A stretch of 47,511 nt of DNA from Alphaproteobacteria bacterium (GTDB taxonomy: Bacteria > Pseudomonadota > Alphaproteobacteria > RS24), in the NCBI GenBank assembly GCA_029253645.1, contig JAQWZC010000012.1:1-47511 (forward strand), in the 5' to 3' direction. Below the pieces are notes generated by a model that worked only from the letters and a program-made list of their open reading frames with translations, searched no databases and was not told the origin of the DNA. Positions 40,931-47,511 of the stretch are shown one piece after another. The position numbers and the translations under genes are program-made. The first letter of the stretch is position 1. Every line of letters starts with the position of its first letter.

Positions 40931-41740
40931 CTATTCATCGCGATTCCACGGGTTTTTTCCGTCATTCGGGTCAATTTGGCGACGCGGGCGTGGTTTTTGA
41001 ACACCAACGCTTGGCACATGGGTCGGTCCGTCGCCGCGACTAAAGGCGCGACTGACCGGTTTTTGAAAGAATTTAACATGCGGGCGTTTGAAAAACGGTA
41101 TCAGCACCATGCCTGCAATCATCGAATAAATATGCACATCATAGGCGACATTGCCCTGCGGGTTTAAAAACCCGCCCAATTGCCCGAACAGCCAAAAGGC
41201 AAAAATCAGCACGGCGGGGATATTAAACGTGCGGAAGAAAATGAAAAAACCGATAAGGGTTTTGATATTGGCGCGCGGCCAAAGCAGAATATACGCGCCT
41301 ATCATGGCCGAGCAGACGCCGCTCAGCCCGACCAAGGGTGTGGTGCTTTCAGGATTGGCCAGCCCATGTCCCAGCGTGCCAATCGTGCCGGTGATGATGG
41401 CAAAGGCGATGAATTTAGGGCCGTGGCCAATCGCATCTTCAATATTATCGGCTAGCAAATACATGACATAGAGATTGCCGAAAATATGCATAAAGCCGCC
41501 ATGGCTTATCATGGTGGTTAAAAAGGTAAGCGTCACCGGCAGCGGGCTGACGCCATAGTCAAAGGCCGGGTCATAGCCGCTAAACAGGCGCGCCGGAATA
41601 AAGCCATATTCCAAAATCGCTTGCGGGGCTTGCGCCGCTTGATAGCCGAAATACCACACCACACATAGCGCCATAATGGCATAGGTCAGATACGGCTTTC
41701 GAAAGCTCGGATTTTCATCATAAAGGGGTAGAAACCACAT
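40931..41740 (-). CDS. Rhomboid-family intramembrane serine protease
   Basis: A 269-residue polytopic protease. Catalytic Ser140 lies in VGLSGVCSAMIGAY and catalytic His203 in AYDVHIYSMIAG. The loop-1 motif GFMHIFGNLYVMYLLADNIE is the family's His/Asn region. Six helices are evident, followed by a basic, Pro-rich cytoplasmic tail of about 50 residues. Rhomboids cleave membrane proteins within the bilayer; no substrate is evident. A 30 bp gap separates it from the cyclase gene, and it may share that transcript. Confidence 0.92.
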   Translation of the reverse strand: MWFLPLYDENPSFRKPYLTYAIMALCVVWYFGYQAAQAPQAILEYGFIPARLFSGYDPAFDYGVSPLPVTLTFLTTMISHGGFMHIFGNLYVMYLLADNIEDAIGHGPKFIAFAIITGTIGTLGHGLANPESTTPLVGLSGVCSAMIGAYILLWPRANIKTLIGFFIFFRTFNIPAVLIFAFWLFGQLGGFLNPQGNVAYDVHIYSMIAGMVLIPFFKRPHVKFFQKPVSRAFSRGDGPTHVPSVGVQKPRPRRQIDPNDGKNPWNRDE

Positions 41741-41786
41741 AGGCTCACCCTATAGGGCAGGCGGCTGCGCTGCAATCGGTCTTGTC

Positions 41787-43118
41787 CTAATCCAGCGTAA
41801 TGGCCGTGCCGCCCACCGACACCAGCAATAATCGGTCGGGGGTCAATAATTTGGCGGCGCGCTGCACATCGGCTTGGCTCACCGCGTTAATCTTGTCATT
41901 GCGCGTCTTGAAATAGCTTATCGGCCAGCCATTTAATTGCACACCCAAAAGCTGTCCGGCAATCTTCGCGCCGCTGTCAAAACGCAGCGCATAATTGCCG
42001 GTCAGATAGGTTTTCGCCGCCGCCAATCTTTCTGCGCTCACCGGCTCTTGCGCGATGCGGCGCATTTCGGCGCGAATGACATTGACGGCTTCTTGCGCCG
42101 TGGCATTATCGCTGGCCACTGAGCCGTTCCACATGGCGGCTTTTTGAAAATTCGAGGTGCCGCTATAGACGCCATAAGCGAGGCCGCGGGCTTCGCGCAC
42201 TTGCGCGGTCAGGCGTGAAGAAAAACCGCTGCCGCCCAAAATCGAATTCATCACGAAATCGGCAAAAAACATCGGGTGATGATGGCCCAATCCGGCTTGG
42301 GCAAAGACAATGCTGGTTTGCGGCCCGGCGCGCTCAATATGGCGCGTTTGTGGCCCTTGCTGCACCTCAATGGCCGGAATTTGCGGCATGTTATGATGCG
42401 CGGGCAGGGGGGCAAACACATCGCGCATCACGCGGCGCAATTCAGCCCGTCCAATATCGCCAACCACGGCGAGATGCAGATTATCGCGCGCCAGCATGGC
42501 CTGATAATGGGCGCGAATATCGCTCGTTTCTAAGGCAGCAAGGCTGTCTTGCGTGCCATTGCCGATACGCCCATAGGCATGAGTGCCAAAGGCCAGTCGC
42601 ATCAGTTCCTGATTGGCAATGCTGCGCGGGTTTTGTTGGCTGCGCAAAATCGCGGTGGCCTGCTCACGCTTCATGCGGGTCACGGCCTCGGCATCAAATC
42701 GCGGCGCGGTAACGGCAAGGCGGAGTAATTTAAAACACATGGCACGATAGCGGCTGAGGCAGCGCAATGTGCCGGTCATCTCATCGCGGCTGGCCGAAAA
42801 GGAAAGCGAGATGGCATTATCGGCCATGGCTTGTTGAAAAGCACGGGACGGCAAATCGCCCGCGCCCTCATTCATCAGCCGCGACATCAGCATGGTCAGG
42901 CCCGATTTGTCCGACGGGTCGCTGGCCGTGCCACCGCGCCAAGCCATTTTCATGGTGATGAGCGGCAGGCTGTTATCGCTGACCAGCCAAGCCTCCATAT
43001 CGCGCCATTTGACCGACTGCACGGGCGGTGCGGCCTGTGCGCCGACACTCATCATCATGCATAGGCAAAAGCCGATGAGACCGTGAATAAAATAAGGGGA
43101 GCGAAAACGGCGCAACAT
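41787..43118 (-). CDS. M16 peptidase family protein, inactive-type subunit
   Basis: A 443-residue exported protein with a signal peptide (FIHGLIGFCLCMMMSVGAQA). The M16 fold is clear (SDKSGLTMLMSRLMNEG, DNLHLAVVGDIGRAELRRVM), but the position of the HxxEH zinc motif reads LTMLMSRLMNEGA, with no His pair or Glu. The C-terminal half keeps the substrate-binding Arg-Tyr pair in REARGLAYGVYS. This is the normal division in two-gene M16B systems, where one subunit carries zinc and the other the R/Y pair. Its ATG shares one base (TAATG) with the stop of the active subunit, so the two should form a heterodimer. Confidence 0.9.
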   Translation of the reverse strand: MLRRFRSPYFIHGLIGFCLCMMMSVGAQAAPPVQSVKWRDMEAWLVSDNSLPLITMKMAWRGGTASDPSDKSGLTMLMSRLMNEGAGDLPSRAFQQAMADNAISLSFSASRDEMTGTLRCLSRYRAMCFKLLRLAVTAPRFDAEAVTRMKREQATAILRSQQNPRSIANQELMRLAFGTHAYGRIGNGTQDSLAALETSDIRAHYQAMLARDNLHLAVVGDIGRAELRRVMRDVFAPLPAHHNMPQIPAIEVQQGPQTRHIERAGPQTSIVFAQAGLGHHHPMFFADFVMNSILGGSGFSSRLTAQVREARGLAYGVYSGTSNFQKAAMWNGSVASDNATAQEAVNVIRAEMRRIAQEPVSAERLAAAKTYLTGNYALRFDSGAKIAGQLLGVQLNGWPISYFKTRNDKINAVSQADVQRAAKLLTPDRLLLVSVGGTAITLD

Positions 43119-44470
43119 TAGGGCGTATCCCCCATTTTTAAATGACCGGTAACCGCATGGGCGGGCACCAGAAAGTTTTGCGCGGCGCGCTGCACATCCT
43201 CGGCGCGCACGGCGTCAATCTCATCAACCCATGCCAGCACATCTTCGGGGCTGAGGCCTATCATGGCGGCGCTGCCGAAAATATTGGCCATGCTTTGTTG
43301 GCTGTCGCGGGCAAAAACCAGCTCAGACACAAGCTGTCTTTTGGCGCGGCGCAAAGCATCGGCATCGGGTATCGCGTTTTGCAGCTTGGCGATTTCATCA
43401 TCAATGGCGGCGGCCAATCGGGCTAAATCAACCTGCGGGGCGGGCACGGCATAAATCATAAACTCGCCATTATCGAGACGGCTTGAATCGCTATAGGCGC
43501 CGATATTCACGGCGAGTTTTTGGGTTACCACCAATTCTTGATAAAGCCGCGCCGTCAGCCCGCCGCCTAAAATTTCAGCCAGCACATCGGCGGCGGCAAA
43601 TTGGCGCTTATTGGCGGGTTGATATTGCGGCAGGCGATAAAGACGCTGCCAGCTTGGCTGGCGCACACGCGCATCGGCCAGCACTTCGGCTTGCTCATAT
43701 TGCGCCACGGTCAAATCGGTGGCGACTTGGCGCGGCGCGCGCGGTCGCCCGCTCGCTTGCAGCGCGCCATAATGGGTTTGCGCCAAAGCCAAAACCTCAT
43801 CCAGCGTCACCGCGCCGGCGACCACCAAAACGGCATTATCCGGCGCATAATAACGGCGGTAAAACGCTGTCGCATCGGCGGCGTTTAATTTTTCAATCTC
43901 GGCGCGCCAGCCAATCACCGGCACTTCATAGGCCGTGCCCTTGTGCAGGCGATGGCGCATTTTCTCACTCAGCAAGGACGCCGGTCGGCCGTCAACGCGC
44001 ATGGAGCGTTCTTCTAAAATCACATCGCGCTCAATCGCCACAATATCATCTTTGATAATCAGTTTTTGCATGCGCTCGGCTTCCATCGCCATCATTTGCG
44101 CCAGCTTATCCTTGGCGATGCGTTGGAAATAGGCCGTGTAATCATAGGAGGTAAAGGCATTATCTTGGCCGCCCAAACGCGCCACGGTTTTGGAAAATTC
44201 GCCAGGCGGGATATTTTCCGTGCCGCGAAACATGAGATGCTCAAAAAAATGGGCAATGCCCGATTTGCCCTTTGGCTCATCGGCTGAGCCGACGCGATAC
44301 CACAACATATGGGTCATCACATCGGCGCGGAAATCGGGAATGACGATTATCTCAAGGCCGTTTGCCAAGCGCGCCGTGCCGACCTTTGGCCCGTCCGGCG
44401 CGGGCGTGCAGGCAGTCAATAAACATACGCAAATCAGCGCGGCATAAAAGGATTTTGCAGATGAAATCAT
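43118..44470 (-). CDS. M16 zinc peptidase, active subunit, lipoprotein
   Basis: A 450-residue predicted lipoprotein: the signal LICVCLLTAC ends in a lipobox Cys at residue 21. The zinc and catalytic motif HFFEH lies at 74-78 within SGIAHFFEHLMFRGTEN, with the third ligand Glu about 75 residues later in RDVILEERSMRVDGRP. It is the active half of an envelope M16B heterodimer with the next gene. Such pairs degrade peptides in the periplasm. The start at 44470 lies 16 nt after the DUF3035 lipoprotein stop. Confidence 0.93.
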   Translation of the reverse strand: MISSAKSFYAALICVCLLTACTPAPDGPKVGTARLANGLEIIVIPDFRADVMTHMLWYRVGSADEPKGKSGIAHFFEHLMFRGTENIPPGEFSKTVARLGGQDNAFTSYDYTAYFQRIAKDKLAQMMAMEAERMQKLIIKDDIVAIERDVILEERSMRVDGRPASLLSEKMRHRLHKGTAYEVPVIGWRAEIEKLNAADATAFYRRYYAPDNAVLVVAGAVTLDEVLALAQTHYGALQASGRPRAPRQVATDLTVAQYEQAEVLADARVRQPSWQRLYRLPQYQPANKRQFAAADVLAEILGGGLTARLYQELVVTQKLAVNIGAYSDSSRLDNGEFMIYAVPAPQVDLARLAAAIDDEIAKLQNAIPDADALRRAKRQLVSELVFARDSQQSMANIFGSAAMIGLSPEDVLAWVDEIDAVRAEDVQRAAQNFLVPAHAVTGHLKMGDTP

Positions 44471-44486
44471 GGGCGCATGCGCCTAA

Positions 44487-44921
44487 TTATTCGGCGGTGG
44501 CGGGGGGCTGATCGCGCGTCAGATTTTCGACCAAATCAGCATTAATGCTGACCTTGCCGGAGCGGTCATTTTGCAGAGCGTCCCGCACGCCATCGCCATA
44601 AACGCCGTCTTTGGCGGCTTTGTCGAGCAGACGCTGCTCAACCGCATCGGGTTGTTTTTCGCGCTTCGGTGCGCGCAAGACCACAAGCCGTGCCAATTCT
44701 GCGCCCGATGCGACCGCCGGGGCAGCTTGCCCATTGGCGGGTGGGCGCAACTCAAATTCCGGCGGCAAAATCAACGGCGCGCGGCGCACGACATTAAATT
44801 CATTTGGCGGGGTTTTATTATAGCCCAAGCCACACGCCGCCAGCACCGGAGCCAGCGCGGCAATGAGGGAGAGCGATAGGAGTGTTTTGCTTTTCATGGC
44901 CATTGGTATAGCGGAAATCAT
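44487..44921 (-). CDS. DUF3035 lipoprotein (BamF-like)
   Basis: A 144-residue lipoprotein, or 136 residues from ATG 44897. The signal SLIAALAPVLAACG ends at a lipobox Cys. The mature N-terminus has the family motif PPNEFNVVRRAPLILPPEFE, then LRPP, diagnostic of the alphaproteobacterial DUF3035 family. Members of this family have been described as BamF, a small accessory of the outer-membrane beta-barrel assembly complex; I recall this link but cannot verify it here. ATG 44921 overlaps the lspA stop (TGATG), so translation is coupled to the lipoprotein signal peptidase. Ahead of the M16 lipoprotein it is part of an envelope cluster. Confidence 0.85.
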   Translation of the reverse strand: MISAIPMAMKSKTLLSLSLIAALAPVLAACGLGYNKTPPNEFNVVRRAPLILPPEFELRPPANGQAAPAVASGAELARLVVLRAPKREKQPDAVEQRLLDKAAKDGVYGDGVRDALQNDRSGKVSINADLVENLTRDQPPATAE

Positions 44922-45397
44922 CAGTCGCGCAAAGCGTCATAAATAAGAATAATCACCGCGGCGCTAATCCATATATCGGCCAGATTAAAGACATACCAAT
45001 AATAGCCCGCCGCATGCAGCGAAATGAAATCCACGACAGCGCCATGCCATAGCCGGTCGATGAGATTGCCCAATGCGCCACCGGCAATCAGCGCATAGGC
45101 CGCTGACAGGCGCAAATTTTCCGCCCCGCGCATCAGATAAATGAAAACGCCAATGGCCAGAACCGACAGGATAATCAGCGCATAGCGTCCGGCATCACCG
45201 CCCTCGTCAAATAGCCCATAGCTAATGCCATAATTCCAAATCAGGGTGAAATCGAGAAACGGCAACACCGCCATTGTCTCATGTGTGGCGAAACCGGCCC
45301 AATCGACAATGGCGATTTTGCTGAGCTGGTCGAGCGCAGCCAGCAGCAGCGTCAGCACCAGCGCGTGGCGCAGTGATAGGGGTTTAGCTGGCGTCAT
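44921..45397 (-). CDS. lspA: Lipoprotein signal peptidase (signal peptidase II)
   Basis: A 158-residue, four-helix aspartic peptidase that removes signal peptides from diacylglyceryl-modified prolipoproteins. The conserved LDQLSK lies in helix 1, and the two catalytic Asp are Asp123 (GAVVDFISLH) and Asp141 (YVFNLADIWI), with GGALGNLIDRLWHG between. An ATG at 45418 would add 7 residues; both starts lie within the end of ileS, and neither has a clear ribosome binding site. At least four lipoproteins in this window (subtilase, secretin, M16, DUF3035) are likely substrates. ileS-lspA is a common bacterial gene order. Confidence 0.93.
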   Translation of the reverse strand: MTPAKPLSLRHALVLTLLLAALDQLSKIAIVDWAGFATHETMAVLPFLDFTLIWNYGISYGLFDEGGDAGRYALIILSVLAIGVFIYLMRGAENLRLSAAYALIAGGALGNLIDRLWHGAVVDFISLHAAGYYWYVFNLADIWISAAVIILIYDALRD

Positions 45398-47511
45398 ATT
45401 CTGCCACTGCGGCGGCATCGCGCGGGGTTAAATCAGGATAGCCCTCAACCGAGCCGACCTCGGGTAGGATTTTCCAAGACCGCTGGCATTTTTTGCCCTC
45501 GGCCATTTGCGGCATGACAGCCACACCGGCAATATCATCAAGGGTGAAGGCACCATCAGGCGCGGCGGCATCGGTCAGTTCAATTTGCGAGGTGATGCAA
45601 ATATCAGCCATGTTTTGGCCGTCCAAGGCGGCGCGCAATTCAGCGTCACTAATATGAACAATCGGCGCGGCCTCTAGGCTGGAGCCGATGCGCTTTTCGC
45701 GCCGCTCGACTTCCAAAGCGCCGGTGACGACGCGGCGGACTTTGCGAATTTTGTCCCATTTGGCGGCCAGTGCATCATCTTGCCAAGCCGCATCCATATC
45801 GACAAATTGCTGCAAATGCACACTGTCACCGGAAACGCCAAAGCGCGATTGCCAGACTTCTTCTGTGGTGAAACATAAAACCGGCGCGAACCAGCGCGTC
45901 AGACAATGAAAGGCAATATCCATCACCGTGCGGCAAGCGCGCCGCTCAAGGCTGGAATCGGCATCGCAATAAAGCGTGTCTTTGCGAATGTCGAAATAAA
46001 AGGCCGATAAATCCACCGTCATGAAATTGAACAAGGCCTGAAAGATTTTGCGGAAATCAAAATGGCTGTAATTGTCGCGCACCAGCGCGTCCAAAGCGGC
46101 CAGACGATGCAACATATAGCGTTCCAATTCCGGCATATCAGCGAGGGCGACTTTTTCAGCATCGTCAAATCCGTCAAGATTGCCCAATAAAAAGCGAAAG
46201 CCATTGCGGATTTTGCGATAAGCGTCGGTATTGGCTTTAATGATTTCAGGCCCAATGCGCTGGTCTTCCGAATAATCGCAGCTCATCGTCCACAGCCGTA
46301 TAATCTCGGCGCCGGATTGCTGAATGACCTTGAGCGGGTCCACCGCATTGCCTAGCGATTTCGACATTTTTTTGCCCTGCTCGGTCATGGTGAAGCCATG
46401 CGTCACGACATTTTTATAGGGCGCTTGCCCGCGCGTCGCGCAGGCCTCCAACAGCGAGGAATGAAACCAGCCGCGATGCTGGTCAGAGCCTTCCAGATAA
46501 ACATCGGCTGGCCAGTGCAAATCATCACGCGCTTCCATCACAAAGGCATGGGTCACGCCGCTATCAAACCAGACATCGAGAATATCGGTGACTTGCTCAT
46601 AATCATTGGCGGCATAATCGCTGCCGAGAAATTCTTGCGGGTCAGTGTCAAACCACGCATCCGCGCCCTTGGCTTTCACCGCGTCGAAAATGCGGGTATT
46701 GACCGCATCATCGCGCAATGGCTCGCCGGTTTTTTTATCGACAAAAATCGTCAGCGGCACACCCCAAGCGCGTTGGCGCGAGACCACCCAATCGGGGCGG
46801 TTTTCAATCATCGCATGAATGCGGTTTTTGCCGCTCGCCGGATACCAATTGACCTTATCGATTTCTTTTAACGCCGTGTCGCGCAGGCCGGTTTTCTCCA
46901 TTGAGATAAACCATTGCGGCGTATTGCGGAAAATCAGCGGCGCTTTTGACCGCCAGCTATGGGGATATTGATGGCGCAATTTGCCCTTGGCCAAAAGGCG
47001 ACTGGCCTCTACCAGCGCGCCGATAACCGCGCCATTGGCGTCGCCATCTTTGCCCTTATCATCAAGCACGCGCTTGCCGGCAAACACCGGAACGCTGTCG
47101 AGATAAACCCCGCCTTCATCAACCGTAAACGGCACGTCAATATTGTGCTGCATGCCCAATTCAAAGTCATCTTGACCGTGGCCCGGCGCAATATGCACCA
47201 GCCCGGTGCCGGTCTCATCGGTCACAAAATCACCGGCCAGCACGGGCACATCAAAATCATAACCTTGCGCGGCCAGCGGGTGGTGGCAGATCAGCGCGCC
47301 CGGGTCAATATCGCTCACGCGCTCATAATCTTCAATTTGCGCGGCTTGCATGACTTGCGCGGCGAGATTATCGCATAAGACAAGTTGCTCGCCATTGGCG
47401 GCATAAAGCCCATAGATCAGCCCTTTAGCATAGGCCATGGCGCGATTTCCCGGAATGGTCCAGGGCGTCGTCGTCCAAATAACAGCATAAGTATTGTCCA
47501 TGCCCTGCACC
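45384..47511 (-). CDS. ileS: Isoleucyl-tRNA synthetase, 3' part (gene extends beyond window)
   Basis: The final 708 or so codons of a class I synthetase that charges tRNA-Ile. The window cuts the gene in the catalytic/editing region, so the HIGH motif is outside. Visible parts are the CP1 editing domain (TTPWTIPGNRAMAYA, TGLVHIAPGHGQDDFELG), the WFDSGVTHAFV and GSDQHRGWFHSSLL blocks, the KMSKS loop in GKKMSKSLGNAVDP, and the anticodon-binding domain. The C-terminal zinc site is degenerate: KCQRSWKILPEVG then PDLTPRDAAAV, with Ser for the second Cys and the last pair absent, which I believe is usual in alphaproteobacteria. Confidence 0.96.
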   Translation of the reverse strand, partial: VQGMDNTYAVIWTTTPWTIPGNRAMAYAKGLIYGLYAANGEQLVLCDNLAAQVMQAAQIEDYERVSDIDPGALICHHPLAAQGYDFDVPVLAGDFVTDETGTGLVHIAPGHGQDDFELGMQHNIDVPFTVDEGGVYLDSVPVFAGKRVLDDKGKDGDANGAVIGALVEASRLLAKGKLRHQYPHSWRSKAPLIFRNTPQWFISMEKTGLRDTALKEIDKVNWYPASGKNRIHAMIENRPDWVVSRQRAWGVPLTIFVDKKTGEPLRDDAVNTRIFDAVKAKGADAWFDTDPQEFLGSDYAANDYEQVTDILDVWFDSGVTHAFVMEARDDLHWPADVYLEGSDQHRGWFHSSLLEACATRGQAPYKNVVTHGFTMTEQGKKMSKSLGNAVDPLKVIQQSGAEIIRLWTMSCDYSEDQRIGPEIIKANTDAYRKIRNGFRFLLGNLDGFDDAEKVALADMPELERYMLHRLAALDALVRDNYSHFDFRKIFQALFNFMTVDLSAFYFDIRKDTLYCDADSSLERRACRTVMDIAFHCLTRWFAPVLCFTTEEVWQSRFGVSGDSVHLQQFVDMDAAWQDDALAAKWDKIRKVRRVVTGALEVERREKRIGSSLEAAPIVHISDAELRAALDGQNMADICITSQIELTDAAAPDGAFTLDDIAGVAVMPQMAEGKKCQRSWKILPEVGSVEGYPDLTPRDAAAVAEYDAS

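Noticed and set aside
1-47511. tRNA, rRNA, riboswitch or CRISPR features
   Set aside because: I saw no cloverleaf-like sequence with a TTCGA arm, no rRNA core sequence and no regular repeat-spacer pattern in the short intergenic gaps. A covariance-model scan would be needed to exclude small RNAs.

Overview
The window is a contiguous, gene-dense stretch of a bacterial chromosome, most likely from a mid-GC alphaproteobacterium. Support for this: a DUF3035 (BamF-like) lipoprotein, a PopZ-type DUF2497 C-terminus, an IleRS whose C-terminal motif has lost its second Cys (KCQRSW), and a complete phoR-pstSCAB-phoU-phoB operon. I see no rRNA, tRNA, CRISPR array, insertion sequence or phage gene. About 41 protein genes cover nearly everything, many joined by 1-8 nt overlaps. 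No gene-free stretch exceeds 300 bp; the longest is 13054-13282.

Layout. 1-141: an intergenic region with the likely start of a leftward gene at the left edge. 142-2519: two adjacent acyl-CoA dehydrogenase-like genes. 2522-4267 (minus): a lipoprotein subtilase and a coupled small exported protein. 4344-11566: the phosphate operon, with an 11-bp-period Pho box ahead of pstS. 11621-13053: a DsbA-fold isomerase converging on a TauD-like dioxygenase. 13283-20764: the first type IV pilus block (a PilM-PilN fusion, a PilO-like protein, a LysM protein in the PilP position, PilB, PilC). 20761-25027: a small Cys protein, then a MoxR / DUF58 / transglutaminase trio. 25010-27407 (minus): a partner-switching pair (STAS protein and a GAF-PP2C-HATPase protein). 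27565-37641: the second pilus block (major pilin, PglL-like oligosaccharyltransferase, PilT, PilD, a PopZ-like protein, a very long secretin, PilV-, PilX- and PilW-like minor pilins, and a SHOCT-like membrane protein). 37708-40900 (minus): an MBL-fold hydrolase and a CHASE2 adenylate/guanylate cyclase. 40931-47511 (minus): a rhomboid protease, an active/inactive M16 peptidase pair, the DUF3035 lipoprotein, lspA and the 3' part of ileS.

How the parts may work together. The two pilus blocks supply nearly all parts of a retractile type IV pilus: inner-membrane platform, extension ATPase, retraction ATPase, peptidase, secretin, major pilin, minor pilins and a glycosylation enzyme. Set among them are genes that are not standard pilus genes: a LysM protein, a PopZ-like protein, a SHOCT-like protein, a partner-switch module and a CHASE2 cyclase. 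The most interesting reading is a type IV pilus with its own peptidoglycan anchor, polar-localisation factor and signalling inputs, in a lineage better known for Tad/Flp pili. The pilus identifications are strong; the roles of the accessory genes are inference from position and domain content.
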